64,000 nucleotides of DNA from Mesorhizobium sp. (GTDB taxonomy: Bacteria; Pseudomonadota; Alphaproteobacteria; Rhizobiales; Rhizobiaceae): the NCBI GenBank assembly GCA_004020645.1, contig SAQL01000015.1, positions 1-64,000 of the forward strand. Direction: 5' to 3'. Below, piece after piece: positions 7,781 through 15,804 of the stretch. The notes beneath the pieces were generated by a model. It searched no databases. It had not been told where the DNA came from and was given only the letters and a program-made list of their open reading frames with translations. Made by a program: the position numbers and the translations under genes. Positions within the stretch are counted from its first letter, which is position 1. Each line of letters begins with the position of its first letter.

Positions 7781-8842
7781 ATGTCGGAAACCCACACGGT
7801 CAGGCTTAGCCCGGTCGGCGTCGAATTCGATGTCGAAAATGGCGAAACGGTGCTCAACGCCGCGTTCCGCCAGGGCATCGCGCTGCCGCACGGCTGCAAG
7901 GAAGGGCAATGCTCAGCCTGCAAGAGCGTGTTGCTCGACGGCGAAGTCGACATGCTCAAATACTCGACCTTCGCGCTGAACGACATGGAGAAGGAGAGCG
8001 GCCACGTCCTTTTGTGCCGCTGCATCGCCTACTCCGATCTGGAAGTCGAGCTTCTCAACTACGACGAGGAGATTTTGGCGAAAGCGATCGCTGTGAAGAC
8101 GTTCAAGGGCCGGATTGCTCGGATCGAGCACCTGACCCACGACATTCGCGGCATCGAGATCGAACTCGGCTCGCCGATAAAGTTCTGGGCGGGGCAATAT
8201 GTCGACATCACGGTTACCACGCAAAAAGGGGAGACGATTACGCGCTCGTTCTCCATGGCAAATACGCCGGACCAAACCGAAAAACTCTGCTTCATCATCA
8301 AAAAATACCCTGAGGGAAAGTTCTCCGGAGAACTCGATTCCGGAGGAATCAAGGTCGGAGCACAGGTCACTGTCGTCGGACCCTACGGAACCTGTTTCCG
8401 CCGGGACGAACGGCAAGGACCCCTGATCCTGGTCGGGGCCGGATCGGGCATGTCACCGATCTGGTCTATCCTCAACGACCATCTGAAGAGCGGCGAGAAA
8501 CGTCCGGTATACTTTTTCTACGGCGCCCGCACCCGCAACGACCTGTTCTATCTCGACAGGATCGCTGAACTCGTCGGCAATCATTCCGACGTCACCTTCA
8601 TTCCCGTGCTGTCGCACGCGAATGACGACGCTGAATGGCAAGGCGAGCGCGGTTTCGTCCACCAGAGTGTCGACGCCAAGCTCAAGCAACTGGCGGTCGA
8701 CGGGCAGGGCGATGTTCATGCCTGTGGTCCGCCGCCAATGATCGATGCGCTTCAGCCGGTTCTGTTCATGAATGGGTTCGAGACGGAGCGGATCTTCTTC
8801 GACAAGTTCACCACATCGGCAGGTGCAACGCCGGCCCACTAA
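7781..8842 (+). CDS. mimB: Monooxygenase reductase (2Fe-2S, FAD, NAD)
   Basis: 353 residues. It passes electrons from NADH to the diiron hydroxylase. An N-terminal plant-type ferredoxin domain has C39, C44, C47 and C79 (CKEGQCSACKS, LCRC) as cluster ligands. Next comes an FAD-binding barrel with RSFSMAN (about 155-161), then an NAD-binding domain with GAGSGMSP (about 219) and a CGPPPM motif near the end. The domain order is that of MmoC/MimB/phenol hydroxylase P5. AGG-rich ribosome site precedes the ATG. It is second in the operon, 50 bases after alpha. Confidence 0.92.
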   Translation: MSETHTVRLSPVGVEFDVENGETVLNAAFRQGIALPHGCKEGQCSACKSVLLDGEVDMLKYSTFALNDMEKESGHVLLCRCIAYSDLEVELLNYDEEILAKAIAVKTFKGRIARIEHLTHDIRGIEIELGSPIKFWAGQYVDITVTTQKGETITRSFSMANTPDQTEKLCFIIKKYPEGKFSGELDSGGIKVGAQVTVVGPYGTCFRRDERQGPLILVGAGSGMSPIWSILNDHLKSGEKRPVYFFYGARTRNDLFYLDRIAELVGNHSDVTFIPVLSHANDDAEWQGERGFVHQSVDAKLKQLAVDGQGDVHACGPPPMIDALQPVLFMNGFETERIFFDKFTTSAGATPAH

Positions 8843-8892
8843 GAGGGCGGCCACGCAACTGTATCCACAACTGCAACAAGGGAGTGAAGACT

Positions 8893-9951
8893 ATGCCAGC
8901 TATCTCGAGTTCAGTCGGATCCGGAGCCGCCGGCGCGGCGCTCTTTGCCGACTCCGACAGCCGGAAGTACCGGTATTTCGACCCGAAGGGCCAGCGTGCG
9001 ACCCACTACGAGGACATGACGGTCGACGTGCAGCCCGATCCCGAGCGTTACCTGATCCAGGACTGGATCATCTCCTTTGCCGACGGCAAGGGCGCCTATG
9101 TCAAGCAGAACACCGCCGCGCAGAGCTCCAACTGGCATACCTTCCGCGCTCCGGACCAGGAATGGGAGCGTACGCACTACCAGCGTCAGTCGAAGATCGA
9201 GACGATGGTGCAGAGCGTCATCAACAATGCCCGCAAATCGGGCGCGCCCAAGACTTTCGACAAAGCCTGGGTCAAGATCCTGCAGACGCAGCTCGGCGCG
9301 TGGAAACATGCCGAATTCGGGCTCGGCACCTCGCTGATGCAGGCACAGCGCTACGGCTACACCCAGATGATCAACAACGCGACGTTGACCAACTCGTCCT
9401 ACAAGCTCCGGCTTGCGCAGGACATTACGCTCTACCTTGCCGAGATCGGCATGGACCTTTCCGGCTGGGACGACGAACTCGGCAAGAAGACCTGGCTCGA
9501 AGACAAGAACTGGCAAGGCACCCGCGAAGCGGTCGAGACCATCATGGGCGCGACCGACTATCTCGAACAATATTTCGCGATCAACATCGTCTTCGAACCG
9601 CTGGTCGGGGAGGCATTCCGCTCAGGGTTCCTGATGCAGATCGCCGCCGCCAACCATGACTTCATCACGCCTGCAGTGATCTCGGCGGCCGAGGCCGACT
9701 ACGAGCGCAACCTCGCCAACACGATCGACCTCATGCACTTGCTCGCCAACGATGAGAAACACGGCGCGACGAACAAGAAGCTCTTCCAGGGCTGGGTCAA
9801 GAAACACGGCGCGCTCGCCGACAAGGCAGCCATCGGCCTGCAGCCGATCTGGTCGATGCCGCATTCCAAGCCAGTCGCGTTCGCGGATGTCCGCGCCAAA
9901 TCCGAGGAACGGATTGGCCAGATCCTCGGCGAACTCGGCCTCAAGCGCTGA
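8893..9951 (+). CDS. mimC: Hydroxylase beta subunit
   Basis: 352 residues from the ATG at 8893; GGAGTG lies just upstream, and the longer frame from 8635 overlaps the reductase and is rejected. It has the ferritin-like fold of the non-catalytic partner of the diiron hydroxylase (TmoE/MmoY/PrmC family), with blocks such as AEFGLGTSLMQAQRYGYTQM and NANDEKHG-like ends. The iron ligands are not conserved, as usual for beta subunits. It forms the dimer core with alpha. It sits between reductase and coupling protein, the order seen in mim/prm operons. Confidence 0.9.
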   Translation: MPAISSSVGSGAAGAALFADSDSRKYRYFDPKGQRATHYEDMTVDVQPDPERYLIQDWIISFADGKGAYVKQNTAAQSSNWHTFRAPDQEWERTHYQRQSKIETMVQSVINNARKSGAPKTFDKAWVKILQTQLGAWKHAEFGLGTSLMQAQRYGYTQMINNATLTNSSYKLRLAQDITLYLAEIGMDLSGWDDELGKKTWLEDKNWQGTREAVETIMGATDYLEQYFAINIVFEPLVGEAFRSGFLMQIAAANHDFITPAVISAAEADYERNLANTIDLMHLLANDEKHGATNKKLFQGWVKKHGALADKAAIGLQPIWSMPHSKPVAFADVRAKSEERIGQILGELGLKR

Positions 9952-9967
9952 CACAGGGAGAAATGCC

Positions 9968-10339
9968 ATGTCACTAGCAGCACGCGACGCAACGCATTCC
10001 AACATCTTCAAGGAGATGAAGGACATCACCTTCGAACAGACGATTTCGCATCAATGCGGCGTCACCATGAATGACTCGGTCGAGGCCAGGGCCATCGCCG
10101 AATTCATGGGCCAGAAGCCGGGGGTGACCATCACCTACCAGCCGGCACTGATCCGCATCGACGGTGACGGCAAGCTGATCTTCAAGATGGACGCGATCGG
10201 TGAATATCTCGGCCGAGAGATTTCAGCGGAGACCTTCGAGGTCAACACCTCCACCCACTACGGCCGCATGGTTCGCGTCGACGACAACACCGTGATCCTG
10301 TTCGGCAACATGGATGAGATGTTCGAATACATCGAATAG
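9968..10339 (+). CDS. mimD: Monooxygenase coupling/effector protein
   Basis: 123 residues from the ATG at 9968, preceded by GGGAGAA. It belongs to the MmoB/DmpM family of cofactor-less regulatory proteins that dock on the hydroxylase and tune oxygen activation and product choice. Family features are visible: CGVTMNDSVEARAIAEFM, a GVTITYQPALIRIDG strand pair and FNV/VNTSTHYGRMV near the end. It is 16 bases after the beta subunit. Confidence 0.88.
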   Translation: MSLAARDATHSNIFKEMKDITFEQTISHQCGVTMNDSVEARAIAEFMGQKPGVTITYQPALIRIDGDGKLIFKMDAIGEYLGREISAETFEVNTSTHYGRMVRVDDNTVILFGNMDEMFEYIE

Positions 10340-10414
10340 CCGCCAAAAGAACCGGGCGCGCCGCCCTGGTTGCGGCGTGCCGAACCGATCAACGCCCATC
10401 TCGCGGAGGGAAGA

Positions 10415-11437
10415 ATGTTTAGGACACCGGAAGGCAAGGATATCTTCGTGGTCGACGGCCACACCCATTTCTGGGACGGCAGCCCGGACAACCAGAAAAA
10501 TGTCCACGGCAAGCAGTTCATCGATTGCTTCTACGCCTATCACACCGGGCTGAGCCCCAAGGACCAGCTTTGGGAGAAGAGCAAGTTCGAGAAATACAGC
10601 GCCGACGATCTCTATCGCGACCTGTTCATTGACGGTCCCGATGATGTGGCGATCGTCCAGTCGACCTATCTCAAGGACTTCTACAAGAACGGCTTCAACA
10701 CGATCGAGCGCAACGCCGAGGTGGCCAAGCGCTATCCGGAGCGTTTCATCGTCAACGGTGCCTTTGATCCCCGCGACGGTGAGAAGGCTCTCGAATACAT
10801 CCACTTCCTCAAGGAGACCTACAACGTCAAGGGCGTGAAGATGTACACGGCCGAATGGAACGGCGCTTCCAAGGGCTGGAAGCTCACCGATCCCGATGCC
10901 TACAAGTGCTTCGAGCTCTGCGACAAGCTCGGCATCAGCAACATCCACGTCCACAAGGGCCCGACGATCCTGCCGCTCTCGAAGGATGCGTTCGACGTGC
11001 ATGACGTGGACCACGCGGCGACGGATTTCCAAGGCCTCAACTGGATCATCGAGCATTGCGGCCTGCCACGCCTCGACGATTTCTGCTGGATCGCGACGCA
11101 GGAAACCAACGTCTATGGTGGACTTGCGGTAGCGCTGCCCTTCATCCATTCCCGCCCGCGCTATTTCGGCGAAGTCATCGCCGAATTGCTCTTCTGGCTC
11201 GGGCCGGAGAAGATCCTGTTCGGTTCCGACTACGCGATTTGGACGCCGCGCTGGCTGGTCGAGAAATTCTGGGCCTATCAGATCCCCAACGACATCGCTG
11301 CCGAACGCGGAGTGCAACTCACCGACGAGATCAAGGAGAAGATCCTCGGCCTCAACGCCGCGCGTCTTTACGACATCGATGTCGATGCCAAGAAGAAGGC
11401 ACTCGCGGGCTCCCCCTTCAGCATCGCAGCGGAGTAG
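10415..11437 (+). CDS. Amidohydrolase-2 family protein of the monooxygenase cluster
   Basis: 340 residues from the ATG at 10415 (GGAGGGAAG upstream). It has a TIM-barrel metal hydrolase fold (PF04909): VDGHTHFWDG gives the HxH metal site near residue 12, with later conserved histidines (NIHVHKG, WIIEHCGLPRLDDF) and a C-terminal LFGSDYAIWTPRW aspartate motif. Such a gene follows coupling protein in propane/mim operons. Mutant work in actinobacteria suggests a link to activity, but its chemical role is unsettled. It might decarboxylate or hydrolyse a pathway intermediate or help assemble the enzyme. Confidence 0.82.
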   Translation: MFRTPEGKDIFVVDGHTHFWDGSPDNQKNVHGKQFIDCFYAYHTGLSPKDQLWEKSKFEKYSADDLYRDLFIDGPDDVAIVQSTYLKDFYKNGFNTIERNAEVAKRYPERFIVNGAFDPRDGEKALEYIHFLKETYNVKGVKMYTAEWNGASKGWKLTDPDAYKCFELCDKLGISNIHVHKGPTILPLSKDAFDVHDVDHAATDFQGLNWIIEHCGLPRLDDFCWIATQETNVYGGLAVALPFIHSRPRYFGEVIAELLFWLGPEKILFGSDYAIWTPRWLVEKFWAYQIPNDIAAERGVQLTDEIKEKILGLNAARLYDIDVDAKKKALAGSPFSIAAE

Positions 11438-11442
11438 CCACG

Positions 11443-12237
11443 ATGGGCGCCGCCAGAATACTTAGCCGCCAAGCAGAAGTATGGCGGCGGCTAACCGAGG
11501 TCAATGACCCGGAACTCGACGAACCGGTGACCGAGATGGGCTTTGTCGAGCGGGCCGAGGTTACGAGCGATGGCAGCGTGGAGATAGACTTCCGCCTGCC
11601 GACCTACTGGTGCTCGCCCAACTTCGCGTTCCTCATGCTGGACGGCGTCCGCAAGGCGCTCGACCAGCTATCGTGGTCACCAGCCTATCGCGTCAAGCTG
11701 CACGATCACATGTTCGCGGAAGAGGTCAATCGTGGCATGGAAGCCGGCAAGACATTCGGCGATATATTCGCCGAGCTTGCCGAGGATCAGGATCTCGAAG
11801 CTTTGCGCGAAACCTTCAGGATGAAGGCATTCAAGCGCCGCCAGGAGGCAGTCTTGCGCGGCCTCAGGCAGCACGGTCTGACAGATCGGGAAATCCTCGC
11901 CATGGACCTGCCGGCATACGACGTCGCCCGGTTCGAACCGGGCGAGGCGGCCAACCAGAAGCCGAGGTACAGGGCGGCTTTGCTCGAGCGCTACCCCGAC
12001 CGCCGCACGGATGATCCTGTCTTCGTGACATGGGAAGGGCAACGCATCCCGCCCGCCGCACTCGGGGCCCATCTCGCCGAACTGCGCGGTGTGCGCGTCA
12101 ACATGGAGTTCAACGGCGCGCTGTGCCGTGGACTCAAGCAGACGAGATACAAGGAACTGGATGTGGTCGACGGCGAACCGACGCTGGTCGATTTCATCAT
12201 GAACCGCGTGCCGGCACGAGCCGCGCCGACCGCCTGA
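11443..12237 (+). CDS. MIP18/DUF59-like protein, probable metal-centre assembly factor
   Basis: 264 residues from the ATG at 11443, only 5 bases after the amidohydrolase stop. The N-terminal 100 residues match the MIP18/DUF59 (SufT/PaaD-like) fold: LTEVNDPELDEPVTEMGFVE, then a conserved cysteine in LPTYWCSPNFAFLM. The C-terminal 160 residues are a family-specific extension. DUF59 proteins act in Fe-S or metal insertion, and this one occurs in mim/prm clusters, so a role in diiron-site or reductase cluster assembly is plausible but inferred. No membrane segment. Confidence 0.75.
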   Translation: MGAARILSRQAEVWRRLTEVNDPELDEPVTEMGFVERAEVTSDGSVEIDFRLPTYWCSPNFAFLMLDGVRKALDQLSWSPAYRVKLHDHMFAEEVNRGMEAGKTFGDIFAELAEDQDLEALRETFRMKAFKRRQEAVLRGLRQHGLTDREILAMDLPAYDVARFEPGEAANQKPRYRAALLERYPDRRTDDPVFVTWEGQRIPPAALGAHLAELRGVRVNMEFNGALCRGLKQTRYKELDVVDGEPTLVDFIMNRVPARAAPTA

Positions 12238-12313
12238 AGCAGAGCTGAAACAACGGCCTCCCTCGCACGAGGCCCCTAACCAACAACCCGCCCGTAAGGC
12301 GGAAGGAGGAATC

Positions 12314-13945
12314 ATGCCCAAAATAATGCTTCACAACTCGGAAGCCCGCCGTGCTCTCGCCCGTGGTGTCTTTCGCCTGGCCGCGGCCGTCGAGCCGACG
12401 CTCGGCCCCAAGGGTATGAACGCCATGATCGACCGGCCGATCGGCACGCCGATGGTGACGCGTGACGGTGTCAGCATCGCCTCAGAAATCGAGCTGCATG
12501 ATCGTTTCGAAAACATGGGCGCGCAGGTGGTCCGCGAGGTGTCGATGCAGACCAACGAGGTCGCCGGCGACGGCACCACGACTGCCATCGTGCTCGCCAA
12601 CGCTCTCATCCAAGGTGGTGTAGAGGCGAATGAACGCGGCGTGAAATCCGTCGATCTGTGCAAGGGCATCGACCTTGCCGTTGCGGCGGTGGTGGCCGCG
12701 CTCAAAGCCTCGGCCAAGCCGGCAAAGGGGAACGGCATCCTGGCTTCGGTCGCCAATATCGCTGCGACAAACACGAAGCTTGGCGCGCTGGTTGCGGAAG
12801 CCCATCAGCGCGTGGGAGCCGAAGGTGTCATCACCACGGACTTCAGCGTCACCACCGAGACCACGCTCGATGTGGTCGAGGGCATGTCCTTTGAACGCGG
12901 CTATCTTTCTCATCACATGGTGACTGACCAGGAGAAGATGGAGGCGGTTCTCGAACGGCCCTACATCCTGATGACCGATCTCAAGATCAAGGAGCCTGAG
13001 GCGCTGAATGCGGTTCGCCGCATTGCCGACGAGGATGGTCGGCCGCTGCTTATTGTGTCCGAGGAAATGTCGCCGGAAGTTGTGGTGACGCTGCTCGGCA
13101 AGCAGGGACCTGGAAAATACCTCGTCGTCCATCCGCCGGAATATGGCCATTGGCGCAAGGCGATGATGGAGGATCTGGCGATCATCACCGGCGGCAAGGT
13201 GATCGCGCGCGACCTCGGCGGCCGGCTGGAGGACATCACCGCCGACGATCTCGGAACAGCCGACCGGGTCAAGACCAGTTCGTCCTACACCTCGATCATC
13301 CGCGGTGGTGGCGATCATGCGGCAATCGCGTCGCGTCGCGCCCAGGTGCAGCGGCAGTACGAAGCTTCGCCGCCGAACATTGACCAGGACAAGCTGCGCG
13401 AACGTCTGGCCAAGCTTTCTGGCGGCACCGCGATCCTTTATGCCGGCGGTGTCACACCCGTCGAGCAGAAGCGAACCATTCAGCTCATCGAGGATTCGCT
13501 GAATGCGGTACGCGCCGCATCCGAAGAGGGCGTGGTCGCCGGCGGCGGTTCGGCGCTTGCCCAGATCGCGCCGCTGCTCGACAAGGTGTCGGCCGGCGTC
13601 GACGGCGATGTCGCCGAAGGCGTGCGCCTGGTGCGGTCGGTGCTGTCGCGGCCACTCTGGCGCATCGCCGCCAATGCCGGCGTCGATCCCGAAGCAGTTG
13701 TGGCGGAAGTTACGCGCATCAATGGCGGCTACGGCTACAACGCGTCAGCCGGCAGCTATCAAAACATGTTCGAGGCAGGGATCATCGATCCGGTTCGTGT
13801 CACCTACACAGCACTCGCCAATGCGGCTTCGGTGGCCACGCTGATCCTGACCACTGAAACGCTGATTGGCCATCTCGCCGAGGACGAGGATCCGACGGCC
13901 GGACCGGCTCGCGGCGGCGGCTCCGAAAAGCTCGGCCGCGCCTAA
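12314..13945 (+). CDS. mimG: Dedicated GroEL-type chaperonin
   Basis: 543 residues, ATG at 12314 with a strong GGAGGAA. It is a group I chaperonin (VEPTLGPKGMNAMID, DGTTTAIVLA with the ATPase aspartate, GGGSALAQ). It is not the housekeeping GroEL. It lacks a groES partner, starts with PKIMLHNSEARRAL instead of AAKDVKF, and ends GGGSEKLGRA without the repeated GGM tail. In mycobacterial mim operons the homologous chaperonin MimG is needed for soluble hydroxylase, so the same role is inferred. It lies 76 bases after the DUF59 gene, within the operon. Confidence 0.88.
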   Translation: MPKIMLHNSEARRALARGVFRLAAAVEPTLGPKGMNAMIDRPIGTPMVTRDGVSIASEIELHDRFENMGAQVVREVSMQTNEVAGDGTTTAIVLANALIQGGVEANERGVKSVDLCKGIDLAVAAVVAALKASAKPAKGNGILASVANIAATNTKLGALVAEAHQRVGAEGVITTDFSVTTETTLDVVEGMSFERGYLSHHMVTDQEKMEAVLERPYILMTDLKIKEPEALNAVRRIADEDGRPLLIVSEEMSPEVVVTLLGKQGPGKYLVVHPPEYGHWRKAMMEDLAIITGGKVIARDLGGRLEDITADDLGTADRVKTSSSYTSIIRGGGDHAAIASRRAQVQRQYEASPPNIDQDKLRERLAKLSGGTAILYAGGVTPVEQKRTIQLIEDSLNAVRAASEEGVVAGGGSALAQIAPLLDKVSAGVDGDVAEGVRLVRSVLSRPLWRIAANAGVDPEAVVAEVTRINGGYGYNASAGSYQNMFEAGIIDPVRVTYTALANAASVATLILTTETLIGHLAEDEDPTAGPARGGGSEKLGRA

Positions 13946-13994
13946 GCAATCCGAAAGCGATCCGAACAAATCTCGACGTTGAAAGGCTACGAAG

Positions 13995-15038
13995 ATGAAA
14001 GCTGCCAGACTGTACGAATACGATCCGCAAATGAATGTCCAGCTCAGGATCGAAGAGGTCAAGGCGCCGACAATCACCGCCCCCGACGAAGTGATCGTGC
14101 GGGTCGGTGCTGCCGGCCTTTGCCGCACCGACCTGCATATCATCGAGGGTGTGTGGAAGCCGACCATGGATCCCGAAGGCACGCTGTTGCCCTACATCAT
14201 GGGTCACGAGAATGCTGGCTGGGTCGAGGAAGTTGGCAGCGGCGTCAAGTCGGTCAAGCGCGGCGACGCCGTGATCTGCCATCCCTTCCGCTCGTGCGGG
14301 ATCTGCCTCAACTGCCGGCATGGCGAGGACATGTACTGCGACAACGGCCAGTTTCCCGGCCTTGGCATGAATGGCGGCTTCGCCGAATATTTCATCACCA
14401 GCGAGCGCTCGCTGATCAAGCTGAACGCCAATACCACGCCGATCGAAGTGGCGCCCTTGGCTGACGCCGGCATCACCGCCTACCGCGCCGCCAAGCGGGC
14501 GGCCAAGCTGCTAAGGCCAGGGAGTTACTGCGTCCTGCTCGGCATAGGCGGGCTCGGCCACATCGCGCTGCAGTCGCTGCATGCGATTTCGGGTTGCCGC
14601 ATCATCGCCGTCGATCGCGAACCGGCGGCACAGGTGCTGGCCAAGGATCTTGGCGCCGACTACGTCCTTGATGGCGGGCCGAACATCGTCGAGGAGGTCA
14701 GCCAGATCACCGGCGGCGGCGCCCATGTGGTGATCGATTTCGTCGGCGAACTCGGCGTCGAGAACATCTGCTGGAAGATGGTGCGCAAGGGCGGCCAGCT
14801 ATTCGTCGTCGGCTATGGCGGCAATATCAATGTGCCGACTGCCCATCTCGTCATCGAGGAGATCAACATCGGCGGCAGCCTGGTCGGCAATTTTACCGAG
14901 CTTGTCGAACTGATGGAGCTCAACGCCGACGGCAAGGTGAAGATGCACTACACCGAATACAACCTCGCCAGCATCAACACCGCACTCGACGATTTCAAGA
15001 ACCGGCGGTTCACCGGCCGCGGCGTCATCGTGCCCTGA
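13995..15038 (+). CDS. Zinc-dependent alcohol dehydrogenase
   Basis: 347 residues. A medium-chain dehydrogenase that would oxidise the alcohol made by the monooxygenase (for propane, 2-propanol to acetone). Visible: catalytic-zinc cysteine in LCRTDLHIIEG, GHENAGWVEEVGSGV, four structural-zinc cysteines in CGICLNCRHGEDMYC, and the NAD-binding GIGGLGHIALQ. An aspartate-arginine after the second strand (IAVDREPA) favours NAD over NADP. It follows GroEL by 49 bases. The amounts of substrate range cannot be fixed from sequence. Confidence 0.9.
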   Translation: MKAARLYEYDPQMNVQLRIEEVKAPTITAPDEVIVRVGAAGLCRTDLHIIEGVWKPTMDPEGTLLPYIMGHENAGWVEEVGSGVKSVKRGDAVICHPFRSCGICLNCRHGEDMYCDNGQFPGLGMNGGFAEYFITSERSLIKLNANTTPIEVAPLADAGITAYRAAKRAAKLLRPGSYCVLLGIGGLGHIALQSLHAISGCRIIAVDREPAAQVLAKDLGADYVLDGGPNIVEEVSQITGGGAHVVIDFVGELGVENICWKMVRKGGQLFVVGYGGNINVPTAHLVIEEINIGGSLVGNFTELVELMELNADGKVKMHYTEYNLASINTALDDFKNRRFTGRGVIVP

Positions 15039-15046
15039 AGCGTCTG

Positions 15047-15078
15047 GTCGGGCCTGCACGGAGCGGGCCCGACGTTTT
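15047..15078 (+). terminator. Hairpin after the alcohol dehydrogenase
   Basis: GTCGGGCC (15047-15054) pairs with GGCCCGAC (15066-15073), followed by GTTTT. It looks like a moderate intrinsic terminator or attenuator between the dehydrogenase and the DUF1097 gene. Confidence 0.6.
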
Positions 15079-15218
15079 GGTTCGCTTGCCGGTCCCGGCA
15101 AGCCTTTCTTTCTTGGGCGCCGCGGCTGATGCCATGGCTTTTCCGTATCGGGACGTCAGCGAAGCGTGGTCCTGAAACGAGTTCTTTGCATCGCAGTTTG
15201 GAAAAATGGGAGGACAAT

Positions 15219-15716
15219 ATGGATCTTATTACAGGACTGGCCGTCGTCATCGGCATTATGGGCGGCATTGCAACGTGGGCAGCGATCACGATCGGCAACC
15301 CCTATCTGCTGATCTGGGCGGTATTTGTGGGCTGGGGGAGTTTCTATCACTGTGGCGGCAAGGAAGCCGGGTTCAAGAATTCGGCGCTTGCAAACCTTTG
15401 GGGAGCGATCTGCGCCGCCGGCGCATTGATAGCACTGACGTCTATTGGTGTTACGGCTCTCACGGCCGGCATTTGCGTCGGCGTTTCAATCGTAGTCCTG
15501 ATTCTCGCTGCCAAGCTGCCATTGCTGAGTGCGATTCCGTCAGCGGTCTATGGCTACGCAACGACTGCGGCACTTTTTCTGCTTGGCGCTGCCGCCTATG
15601 GCGAGGGTCCAAGCGGCATCAGCAAGGTCGCGGCAGCTGTGGTGATTTCGCTGATCATTGGCAACAGTCTCGGCTACGTCTCCGAGAAAGTGACAGCTGC
15701 TGTCGTGAAGAGCTGA
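15219..15716 (+). CDS. DUF1097 family membrane protein
   Basis: 165 residues from the ATG at 15219 (GGGAGGAC upstream); the frame is open from 15129 without a ribosome site. It is nearly all hydrophobic with about five membrane helices (LAVVIGIMGGIATWAAITIG at the start, ALFLLGAAAYGEG and VVISLIIGNSLGYV near the end), matching the DUF1097 family (E. coli YcdZ type) of the inner membrane. Function is unproven. Its place behind the alcohol dehydrogenase suggests passage of a small neutral substrate or product such as an alcohol, ketone or amide. The hairpin at 15047 separates it from the main operon. Confidence 0.75.
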   Translation: MDLITGLAVVIGIMGGIATWAAITIGNPYLLIWAVFVGWGSFYHCGGKEAGFKNSALANLWGAICAAGALIALTSIGVTALTAGICVGVSIVVLILAAKLPLLSAIPSAVYGYATTAALFLLGAAAYGEGPSGISKVAAAVVISLIIGNSLGYVSEKVTAAVVKS

Positions 15717-15758
15717 GCCAACCCCCCGCTACCGCTTCATTGATTGACTTATCCCAAC

Positions 15759-15787
15759 CCCGTGGCGCGAATGCCGCGGGCTTCTTT
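15759..15787. terminator. Terminator between convergent genes
   Basis: CCCGTGGC (15759-15766) and GCCGCGGG (15773-15780) form an 8-bp stem with one T-G pair, followed by CTTCTTT. It lies between the rightward DUF1097 gene and the leftward activator gene, ending just before the latter's stop, so it may serve both. Confidence 0.6.
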
Positions 15788-15804
15788 CGTGCCGGTGACA
15801 GGCT

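Noticed and set aside
12245..12313. Riboswitch or leader before groEL
   Set aside because: Only a short GCC...GGC pairing near the ribosome site is present; nothing matches a known RNA class.
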